Positions 1 to 7,098 of a stretch of DNA of 17,764 nt are shown piece after piece (position 1 is the stretch's first letter; each line of letters opens with the position of its first letter). Location of the stretch: NCBI GenBank assembly GCA_030374735.1, contig JASCIV010000512.1, positions 1 through 17,764 of the forward strand, written 5' to 3'. The position numbers were made by a program, and so were the translations under genes. The notes beneath the pieces were generated by a model. The model did no database searches, was not told where the DNA came from, and saw nothing but the letters and a program-made list of their open reading frames with translations. Origin of the DNA: Gracilaria caudata. Taxonomy: Eukaryota > Rhodophyta > Florideophyceae > Gracilariales > Gracilariaceae.

Positions 1-289
1 GGTGGGGTAGGAGGGGGGGAAGAGGGGCGGGGGGGGCGACGAGGGGAGGAGGGGAGGAGGGGAGAGGGGAACGAAGAAAGGCGCGAAAGTGGGAGACAGA
101 CGACGAGTACGAGGGTGTGAGAGCGGGGGTGGGGGAGAGGGGGGGGGCAGGGCGCGTTAAAAAGGCATGCAGCGGGAGGGCGCAGCACGCGGTGTAACGG
201 GCATGGCGCGCGCTTGTAACGGGACAGCACGGCCAGCGCGACGGCGCGCATGGCGCGCACGCGCGTCACGTGCCACGGCGCACGGCGTG
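1..289. other. G-rich then GCGC-rich sequence downstream of the anoctamin gene
   Basis: No gene seen. Bases 1-76 are almost pure purine on the plus strand, with many runs of four or more G, so the strand could fold as a G-quadruplex or triplex. From about 180 onward the sequence changes to dense GCGC/CGCG words around an E-box-like CACGTG near 268. Because the anoctamin gene runs on the minus strand and stops at 290, this stretch should hold its 3' untranslated region, but no AATAAA is present on that strand. Short open frames here are by-products of the very high GC content. Confidence 0.6.
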
Positions 290-2904
290 TCAGCCGTGAG
301 ACGGCGCGTCGAACACGCGCGCGTGACGCGCGCCACGCCGCAGCTGCTCGGGTGCCAGTCGCAGCAGAGGCGCGCCGCGAAAGTGCTCCCGCCAGCGCAA
401 ATCGAAGTGGCGCGCAATATCGAAAGACTGGCGCGCCAGCGCGCGACGCGTCTTGTTGGGCACGTCTCGGATCAGCGCCGCCGCCGCCGCCTTGATGCCC
501 AGCAGCACGTGCTCCAGCACGAAGAACGCCGTCACGCGGTACAGCACGCGCTGCCAGCGGTCCGCCTCGCTCGGTAGCAACAAGTCCAGCGACTCCGACG
601 TGAAGATCAGCAGCGCCGCGTTGCACCACACCGACAGCACGTTCAGCAGCTGCAAGATGGCGTACCACGCGCCGATGTCCGCCGCGTCGTCCGCGTCCAC
701 TCGCTGCGACAGCGCCAGCAACTTGTACGCGTCTGTGCGCACCTCCAGCGTGTTGTTCACGATGTTCACCACCGCTGCCAGCGGGAACGCCACCCCGAAC
801 AACACCAGGAACCCGAACTGCATCACCAGCTCGCTGTAGTCCTCCATCGTCGAGTGGTATTTGCTCAGTTTGCTCTCCGCCACATACCGGTTGTATCCGC
901 CGTGCTGTGCCGTTTGTTGTCCGCGTTTGGACGAGCGTATACGCGCGTTCAGTTGCTTCAATGTGCTCGTTATCCACGGAATTCCAATTTCCATCACTTG
1001 CCCAATTGTCGCTTTGGTCAGTACCAGTGACAGCATCTGGCTCTCTAGCTCGCGCATGCAGTCTCTCTCCACCCCTGGGATGATACCGGCTGGGCACGTG
1101 TTTTCCAAGTACTTGCGCACGAACGCGATGTAGAACAGCGAGATATAGTTTGACACAAACATGAACGCAAATCGCTTGTAGATGAGGCTGTTCTCGAAGT
1201 GTTGGTTCGTGCGATGATTCTCCCGTCTTGTCAGCCACATCGAAACCGATCTCCAAATCGAGTCGAACACAAACGTAAGCAATCCGTTCAGTACACCAGG
1301 CACCGCGCTCGCAAAGTCGTTTGAAACGCGTTGCTTGCTCCAAGTCACAATCTCGTTTCGAAACCACAGCAACAGGAACGTCAACGCGCCTACAATCACC
1401 ACGAAAACCGCCGTCACACCCGTAGAAACCAGCAGTGCGTTCCGTTTCTTGCGCGGGTCTTGGTAAGGGTTTCGAGGCAGTAATACTCTGCTTCCCTGAC
1501 GCTCGCCCATGGCTTCCACCTCTAATTTCTTGCTGCTGCTGCTGATGCGACTGTTGCTCTCGGATGGCAGGCAGTAGTCGCTGTACATGGCTAGATCGTC
1601 TAGCGGCACGAAACCGCCCTTGCTGTAGAATCCGTAGCGATGTTCGCCCTCGAATTGCACGCGAGTGTCGTCCATGGTATCCTCCTGGTAGTCATGCAGA
1701 CCCCATTTGGTATTCACCATGGCCGTTCGTCTCTTCCAGTTCTCCAAGAAGTACGTGGTCCATAAGACCAGTCCGATGGAAAACACCCAGCGCACGATTA
1801 CTAACGCCTCGAGGTTTCTCACTGCGCGATACACAACAAACACTGGGATAGACAACAGTCCGAGCGGTAGCAAGCGTCGTGCGTAAAAGCTCACAAACAC
1901 AAAGTAAAACGTCACACGGGCTGCGCCAAAAGAATTGCCCGCCCATCAGCAATGGTCAGTTGTCTGCAGACGGCGCGTCTCGCCCAACATGAGAACAGGT
2001 GAAGCCACTTACCTCCGAGATAGTCCTTAATCTCATGGAACGGAGGCTCTCGGATAGGATTCCACCACTGCCTCCAGATGACCTCCCTCACAAGTCGTTT
2101 TTTCTCCGGCACCGAATGCAGCGCAAACGCCTGTTCAACCTTTTCTTCGTAAAGCAATCGCTCAATATTCAAGCCGCAGCCCCAGTGCTCCTTCGACTGC
2201 AGCACGTTCAAAATGAGCAACGAGCGGTCGGCCGGGGCAAAATAACAGCCGGTACTCTTCTCCAGCTCATGGTTAACATATACATGCTCGCGATGCGGCT
2301 CAAATTCCAGATAGCCGCCGCCGAACTGCGGCTTGAGCCGCAGCTCCATGCCGACGTGCTGCGCGGCCTGTTTGAGCGCCGGCGTCGGCAACGACAATCG
2401 AAGAAAAATAAGCTGTTCAGAAGGAACGAGTAGTTGCGAGTACACAAACCCCGCACTGCTCAGTCGCGCGAGAATCTCCACTCGTTCGCGTACTCGCTGC
2501 GCGCTCTTTCCGTCCTCCTCCTCGTCTTCGCCATCGCTATCGCCCTCCTGGTCGCCGTCCTTACCCGCGACGGCTTCCTCAGGCGGCACGTGATCGTCCG
2601 CGCCTGCGGCGGCCTCCGCCTCCAGTTGTCTCTTAAGGGCGCGCGGCAAACGGAACACAAACACATAATCCCAGCCCCAGCTCGGGCGGCGCTCGCTCTC
2701 CGGCTGTATGGGTTCGGGCGCATCGGCGCTGCCCGCAGCGCTCTGCTGCTCGAATTGCTCGCGCGCTTCGGCGTCAAACGGGATGCCGAGCGCGTCGAAG
2801 TACACGGTGTTGGCGCGGGAGGGCAAGCGGGAGGGGCCGTCTGCGGTGCCCGACGAGGCACGAGAGCGGGCGCGACTTGACGACGCGCTGGGCTGCGTAC
2901 TCAT
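290..2904 (-). CDS. Anoctamin (TMEM16) family calcium-activated channel/lipid scramblase, two exons
   Basis: Exon 1 is 2904-2013 and exon 2 is 1920-290. Joined across a 92-nt intron they give 840 residues in one frame. Anoctamins are ten-helix dimeric membrane proteins acting as Ca2+-activated chloride channels or phospholipid scramblases. Residues 1-297 match the cytosolic N-terminal domain (WGWDYVF, then NVLQSKEHWGCGLNIERLL), including an acidic stretch. The membrane part starts near 302 and carries family signatures: WLTRRENHRT at 526-535, FYIAF, MEIGIP, QFGFLVLF and NNTLEVRTDA. Five of six calcium-coordinating positions seem conserved: E608, D658, E661, E690 and D694; the TMEM16A N650 position looks like Gly. 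A basic tail follows the last helix. The start is the ATG preceding STQPSAS, since the upstream open frame translates a pyrimidine tract. Channel versus scramblase cannot be decided from sequence. Confidence 0.92.
1921..2012 (-). other. Spliceosomal intron of the anoctamin gene (92 nt, phase 1)
   Basis: On the minus strand the donor is GGAG|GTAAGT at 2013/2012, and the acceptor is TTGGCGCAG|CCC at 1921/1920. Candidate branch sites are CTGAC and GCTGAT, 25-45 nt before the acceptor. Removing it turns the two open frames into one: the codon split as G|CC gives Ala, and the junction reads DYLG-AR-VTFYF, which is where anoctamins pass from the cytosolic domain into the first helix. Unspliced, exon 1 reads into an in-frame stop near 1912. 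This is the only intron in the window I can place with confidence. Confidence 0.9.
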
Positions 2905-3307
2905 GGCTGCGCACAAGGGAGGGGAGGGGAAGGGGAGAGGGGAGATGGGGAGGGGGGGATGGGGAGCGGAAAGAGGAGTCGGGGATGCGCGGATTGGCGC
3001 GTCACATGGACACGCGCGATGATATTTCAACGGCGATGCTGACAGCCGTTGAACTGCAAGCGGCAACACGTGGAGGTGCGGTGCTCGCGTGCCACTGTTG
3101 TCGCCACTGTACGCACAACACACAACAAACAGTATCAAAGCACCGAGGCGCCGCCCGCCCAGCGCCGCGATGCTAACGTTCCCGATTGCTAGTAGTAGAC
3201 AGATATCTTAGTCGAAGAAGAGCGGGGGGTGACAAAAAAAGAAAAGCTAATTCTCTAGATACAGTAAACAACAAAACCGAGCAACCACAAGCGCTGATGC
3301 GCCAGCG
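2905..3307. other. Intergenic: anoctamin 5' region and J-protein 3' region
   Basis: The 403 bases hold two parts. Next to the anoctamin start is a polypurine tract (plus strand; polypyrimidine on the gene strand). Further right, about 3180-3300 is AT-richer and should carry the 3' untranslated region of the minus-strand J-domain gene; on that strand it is T-rich (TTTTGTTGTTT, then a run of T) but lacks AATAAA. No coding region, RNA gene or repeat is convincing here. Confidence 0.5.
2915..2979. repeat. Polypurine/polypyrimidine low-complexity tract at the anoctamin 5' end
   Basis: The plus strand is purine throughout except T at 2946, 2960 and 2979 and C at 2967, with repeated GGGG runs. On the gene (minus) strand it is a C/T tract ending about ten bases before the start codon, immediately followed by GTGCGCAG|CC and ATG. 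It may act as a promoter or structure-forming element, or as the pyrimidine tract of an intron acceptor in the 5' untranslated region. Confidence 0.6.
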
Positions 3308-4516
3308 TCAACGGAACACCGAGGCCAGCTTGTTGGAACTCTTCGCGAACATGGAACGCAGTCTCTGGTGTTGCGTCGCGCCGCCACGATCATCCTTAGA
3401 AGCGGCGCGTTGTTTCAAATCCTCCCCATCCACCCCACCCCTCGCGCCCGCACCAGGCGGCGTTTCCGTACGTGCGGTGTCCTCACTATCGTCCTCCCTC
3501 TCGCAGTAGCTACACGTCCTCTTTTGCGGCTGCTCATGTCTTCTAAACGCCTTGGCGCTGAACACAGACGAACAGCGTCTCATCCTCGAGTTCTCCAGCC
3601 TAGAAAACACCTCTCTCAGTTTCATCTTCGACGCGTCATCCACCTTGGTCGGAAACACCACCTCAAACCGCACCACCACGTCGCCAAACTGATCCGGATC
3701 CGTGCGGCAAGGCAGCCCACATCCAGGCACCACCCTCGTAGCGCCCGGCGCAATCACTGGTAACACGCGCATACACCGTGTGCCCCGCGGCGTGCACACG
3801 GAGATACGCGCGCCCGTGAGCGCGTCCACTAACTGAATACGCTGCGTAATATGAACGTCGTCACCGTGCAACTTGGCATCGGTCCAAGGCGGCGCCATCG
3901 ACTGCGTGAGCGTGAACACCACATCACCGCCATCGGAACGCACGTGCCGAAAGCGAATGCGATCGCCGGGTCGGTAACCCGGCTTCACCACCACGCGCAG
4001 TAACTTGGCAGTGCCGTCGGCTTCGTCGGCGGGCAGACGATGCTGCTTCACACAACCTGCGGCATACTCCGGAAGCGTGAGCGGTAGTTCCAGCACAAAA
4101 TCCTGGTGGCGAGTTGCGGAGCGATACGAATTTTCGCCGTTGTAATGGTGCATGTCATCGTCGTCACTGTCGCAAACGTCGTGGAAGAAAAACGCCCCGT
4201 CGTCCTCGAAATCGGCGGCGTTGGCAGATGACGGGAAATGGTTGCGCGAGTGCGAAGAGGTGCTGGCGGTGGATGAGTGATGTCTGCCTGAAGACGTTGC
4301 GCGTTTTGAATGACGCTCGGCTACGGTGGCGTACGCCACGGAAATGGACTTGAACTGACGCTCTGCGGCGCGGCGCGCAGAGCCGGGAGGATGCTTGTCC
4401 GGATGCCATCGTAGACAGAGCGCCTTGTAGGCGCGACGTATCTGCTGCGACGACGCGTTGGGCGATACGCCCAGCACGGCGTACGCGTCGACGGGTTTGT
4501 CGGGCATGCCGCACAT
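3308..4516 (-). CDS. J-domain co-chaperone, DnaJ type B (Sis1/DNAJB-like) with extra C-terminal tail
   Basis: The 402-residue product is a J-protein that would stimulate the ATPase of an Hsp70 partner and hand over clients. The J domain lies at about 10-66 (YAVLGVSPNAS), with the obligatory HPD at 38-40 in RWHPDKHP. A Ser/His-rich and acidic linker (DSDDDD near 117) follows, then the C-terminal client-binding domains at about 139-290 (LPLTLPEYAAGC, VKPGYRPGDRIRF, FGDVVVRFEVVFP). There is no CxxCxGxG zinc-finger array, so it is type B rather than type A. Residues 310-402 form a charged tail with one CxxC (335-338) not usual in the family. The start is the first ATG of the frame. The frame stays open about 97 codons upstream without an ATG, so a 5' coding exon cannot be excluded. 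No clear signal or transit peptide is visible; probably cytosolic or nuclear. Confidence 0.85.
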   Translation of the reverse strand: MCGMPDKPVDAYAVLGVSPNASSQQIRRAYKALCLRWHPDKHPPGSARRAAERQFKSISVAYATVAERHSKRATSSGRHHSSTASTSSHSRNHFPSSANAADFEDDGAFFFHDVCDSDDDDMHHYNGENSYRSATRHQDFVLELPLTLPEYAAGCVKQHRLPADEADGTAKLLRVVVKPGYRPGDRIRFRHVRSDGGDVVFTLTQSMAPPWTDAKLHGDDVHITQRIQLVDALTGARISVCTPRGTRCMRVLPVIAPGATRVVPGCGLPCRTDPDQFGDVVVRFEVVFPTKVDDASKMKLREVFSRLENSRMRRCSSVFSAKAFRRHEQPQKRTCSYCEREDDSEDTARTETPPGAGARGGVDGEDLKQRAASKDDRGGATQHQRLRSMFAKSSNKLASVFR

Positions 4517-4817
4517 CTCTGCCGCCAACTGGGAATGCAAGTCGCGCAGCGAAGCGGATGCAACAGGTACGACGGTGGGGTGCTGTGCAGGCGCGCGTGC
4601 GCTCTTTTTGCGTTTACAGACGGCCGGTAAGGGCGCTTTCCGTTGCGCGCCGCACGTGGCGCGCTGGCCGTGCTGGGCGGCGTGTGTGGTTACTGGCTCG
4701 CTCTCGTGAGCAGCCGTTCCATAGCGTGCGTTTGATCTCGCGCCTGTTCCCCTCACCTTCTTCGATTCGCCTCCAGAACGTGTCGCTTCTCCGCGAGCGC
4801 CGTGCAAGCCCGACGAG
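4517..4817. promoter_or_regulatory. Shared divergent promoter region between the J-protein and chlorophyll synthase genes
   Basis: The 301 bases separate two start codons facing away from each other, so promoters and 5' leaders of both genes must fit here (unless one has a distant 5' exon). I see no TATA box. The sequence is GC-rich with CpG-rich words. Assignment as promoter rests on position only. Confidence 0.45.
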
Positions 4818-5942
4818 ATGGCGGGTCAGCGCGTCGCGTTCGCGCAGCCGCTTGCCCTTTACTCGTCCGCACGCGTCTCGCTTCTATGCGGTACGTCGCT
4901 CGTCGCGTCGCGGCGCGGACGCTTGCGTCGCGCTGGTCGAGCGCGCCTCGTGGTGTGTACCAGTGACACGCCCAACAACAACGACTCCTCGGCGCCGGGT
5001 GCCGTGCGTCAGTTGCTGGGTATTCGTGGTGCAGATGTCACATCGTCCAAATGGCGCATCCGTCTGCAGCTTATGAAGCCCGTCACATGGGTGCCGTTGT
5101 TGTGGGGCGTGTCTTGTGGCGCCGCTGCATCGGGCAATTATACGTGGACGCCAGAGCATGTGGCGCAGGCGCTGGCGTGTATGGTGTTGGCGGGGCCATT
5201 GTTGACGGGCTATACGCAGACTTTGAATGATTGGTGTGATAGGGAGATTGATGCTATCAATGAGCCGCAGAGACCTATTCCGTCGGGCGCCATTTCGGAG
5301 AGGGAGGTTAAGACGCAGTTGGTTGCTTTGCTCGTTGCGGGCATTGCGTTGAGCGTTGGCATTGACGTGTGGACGGCGCATGAATGGCCGGTTAACACAG
5401 CCCTCACCTTGTTTGGATCCTTTATTGCGTACATATATTCGGAGCCTCCATTGAAGCTCAAGCAGAATGGGTGGCTCGGGTGTTATGCGTTGGGAGCCAG
5501 TTACATCAGTCTCCCTTGGTGGTGTGGTCATGCCGCCTTTGGGCAGCTGGATTGGAAGGTTATGTTGCTCACTTTGTTCTACTCCTTTGCGGGGCTTGGC
5601 ATTGCAATCGTCAATGATTTTAAGAGCGTTGAGGGTGATCGTGCCACTGGTATGCAGAGCCTGCCGGTGATGTTTGGAATCGACACGGCCAAATGGATTT
5701 GTGCTGGTATGATTGATGGCTTCCAGTTACTTGTGGCCGCTGTCATTTATGCAATTGGAGAGCAGAAGTATGCTGCTGGTATTTTCGCTTTGGTTATACC
5801 GCAGATAGTGTTCCAGTTCCAGTACTTGTTGAAGGATCCCGTCAAGTACGACGTCAAGTACCAGGCCGCTGCGCAACCGTTTTTGGTGATTGGTATCCTT
5901 GTCACTGCCCTTGCCGTCGGCCATCATGGACCGCTTCTGTGA
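4818..5942 (+). CDS. chlG: Chlorophyll synthase (plastid-targeted, UbiA-type prenyltransferase)
   Basis: The enzyme esterifies chlorophyllide a with phytyl or geranylgeranyl diphosphate in the thylakoid/plastid inner membranes, the last step of chlorophyll synthesis. The 374 residues begin with a basic, hydroxylated presequence of about 60-75 residues containing VAFAQP near 6-11, as expected for plastid import. The mature part has eight or so membrane helices. The first Asp-rich prenyl-diphosphate site is NDWCDREID at 137-145, followed by AINEPQRPIPSGAISE; the second is NDFKSVEGD at 266-274. PPLKLKQNGWLG and GASYISLPWW are hallmarks of ChlG rather than of bacteriochlorophyll or quinone prenyltransferases. 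Position 140 is Cys where Tyr or Phe is common. The start is the first ATG, with G at -3 and +4. No intron. It is head to head with the J-protein gene. Confidence 0.96.
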   Translation: MAGQRVAFAQPLALYSSARVSLLCGTSLVASRRGRLRRAGRARLVVCTSDTPNNNDSSAPGAVRQLLGIRGADVTSSKWRIRLQLMKPVTWVPLLWGVSCGAAASGNYTWTPEHVAQALACMVLAGPLLTGYTQTLNDWCDREIDAINEPQRPIPSGAISEREVKTQLVALLVAGIALSVGIDVWTAHEWPVNTALTLFGSFIAYIYSEPPLKLKQNGWLGCYALGASYISLPWWCGHAAFGQLDWKVMLLTLFYSFAGLGIAIVNDFKSVEGDRATGMQSLPVMFGIDTAKWICAGMIDGFQLLVAAVIYAIGEQKYAAGIFALVIPQIVFQFQYLLKDPVKYDVKYQAAAQPFLVIGILVTALAVGHHGPLL

Positions 5943-6054
5943 ATACCTCTTGCTTTCGTAGCTGCTATCTTACAAAACAACACAAACAACTTTTTTTTGC
6001 TGCTGTTGGACAGATGTTCACTAAAAACTCGTTGACCGCAGTTGCGAGCGCTTC

Positions 6055-6080
6055 ATCTGCAGCATCGAACTGATGCAGAT
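6055..6080. other. Imperfect inverted repeat (possible hairpin)
   Basis: ATCTGC...ATC and GATGCAGAT pair as a nine-base stem with a bulge of about three bases around the loop GAACT. It lies about 110 bases past the chlorophyll synthase stop, so it could be in that transcript's 3' region. One short hairpin is not strong evidence of function. Confidence 0.3.
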
Positions 6081-6840
6081 CCATCCGTATTCAGACCGCC
6101 ACAGCGTGCAACGGCACTTCAGCCCCATGTCAGGCTGAGTTTCAAGCCGGTAGCAAATCTTCTGGCACAGGAGCGAGCTTGCGTTCGTTGACAAGGGAAG
6201 TGCAAAGCCCAACGCCTCATATCTTGGCCACACTTCTCTGCGACGAGCGATCATCTTCCTTAGAAGAAGAGATGCTTTGCATTTTGTTCAATTATGACTC
6301 AGCGCAGGCCATCGTGTCCGGTTGCCCGAGTTGTTCTGCATCCCGTTGCAGTCAACAGTAACTGCTCCCGTATTCTCGTTGTTGATCCGGTTCTTGTCTT
6401 CCTCGTCAGCCTGTTCGGTTCTCGATTTTCTTCTTTCGAGAATCGTTTAACAACTCGGAGACAAGCCAACATCACTCAAAAGGTTCTACTGTATCTGTCA
6501 CCTTCTGCTATTGTTGATAAAACGATGTGCTCCTCAGTCTTCTTCTGTCAATGGAAACCTATGAACAATTCATTTAGAAAGTTATTGATAAAATGGTTCC
6601 TCCTTTAAGACCGCTTCCTCTCCCGTTAGGATTTTCAGTGCGGGTCAATGCAGAAGGTGCATCTTTGTCGTTCATGGCTTTCTGCTAGCACTTGTTTCGT
6701 TTATGTCTTTCGTGGCGAAGGCGTTGTCTGGTGTATTCATCAAGTGGTGTACGTGACAGGCAATTCCAGACAATTCAAACAGCCACAGAATTGGAGGTTA
6801 AGCAAGAGGTCGTTCTCATTGACATTCCTATGACCATTCG

Positions 6841-6846
6841 AATAAA
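6841..6846 (+). terminator. Candidate poly(A) signal AATAAA
   Basis: An AATAAA followed by a further run of A lies about 900 bases past the chlorophyll synthase stop on the same strand. It could end a long 3' untranslated region or an unannotated plus-strand transcript, or it may be chance in an AT-richer spacer. Confidence 0.2.
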
Positions 6847-6930
6847 AAAATGGGAGTAGGTAGGGCGAAGGAACGCTGTAGCGTAATGTAATCCAGGTCC
6901 TCTTCGGGTCAAACATTACTTAGCTCACCA

Positions 6931-6993
6931 GCAGAAAAGGCAGCAAGGGCAGAAAGGGCAGCAAGGGCAGAACGGGCAAAACGTGCAGAACCA
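6931..6993 (+). repeat. Seven-copy 9-bp tandem repeat
   Basis: Units of nine bases follow the pattern GCAGMAAGG (M = A or C), seven times without spacing: GCAGAAAAG, GCAGCAAGG, GCAGAAAGG, GCAGCAAGG, GCAGAACGG, GCAAAACGT, GCAGAACCA. The first units are closest to each other and the last two have drifted. Because nine is divisible by three the frame stays open (Ala-Glu/Ala-Lys/Arg), but no start codon precedes it in that frame, and an in-frame TAA sits shortly upstream. It is likely a minisatellite. Confidence 0.8.
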
Positions 6994-7098
6994 GCGGCGA
7001 GAAACAAGGGATAAACGTCGTAGGGCAGTTTCGCATCCCTCACTCGAGACTGCACTGATCCGTTCCCTGCCATTTGCTGCACTCTCGAAAATCAAGTG

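Larger units (their letters stand above)
5943..7098. other. Intergenic spacer of 1.2 kb, AT-richer, no convincing gene
   Basis: This lies between the 3' ends of chlorophyll synthase (plus) and the K+ channel (minus), so both 3' untranslated regions should be here. Composition drops (25 of 60 bases are G/C in 6481-6540). Visible items are an A-rich ACAAAACAACACAAACAAC stretch and T-run just after the chlorophyll synthase stop, an imperfect hairpin at 6055-6080, a plus-strand AATAAA at 6841, and a 9-bp tandem array at 6931-6993. Two ATG-initiated frames, 6294-6608 plus (104 residues) and 6254-6021 minus (77 residues), resemble no family I know, and I do not call them genes. Confidence 0.5.

Noticed and set aside
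167..577. Plus-strand open frame of 136 residues
   Set aside because: It is antisense to the anoctamin 3' coding end in 70-80% GC sequence; the translation is Arg/Ala-rich and resembles nothing known.
1912..2012. Frameshift or stop separating two anoctamin halves
   Set aside because: The donor GTAAGT, acceptor GCAG and in-frame join explain the break as an intron, so the gene is not a pseudogene.
2905..3138. N-terminal extension of the anoctamin from an upstream ATG at 3138
   Set aside because: The extension would translate a pyrimidine tract into Pro/Ser/Leu and has no family similarity; the ATG at 2904 fits better.
4517..4807. N-terminal extension of the J-protein to 4807
   Set aside because: The frame is open but begins with TTG and has no ATG before 4516; the extra residues match no domain.
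4558..5076. Plus-strand frame overlapping the chlorophyll synthase start
   Set aside because: It is a GC-driven frame out of phase with the clear chlorophyll synthase coding region; Arg/Ser-rich with no family match.
6931..6993. CRISPR-like array
   Set aside because: The 9-base units are directly adjacent with no spacers, and the context is eukaryotic.
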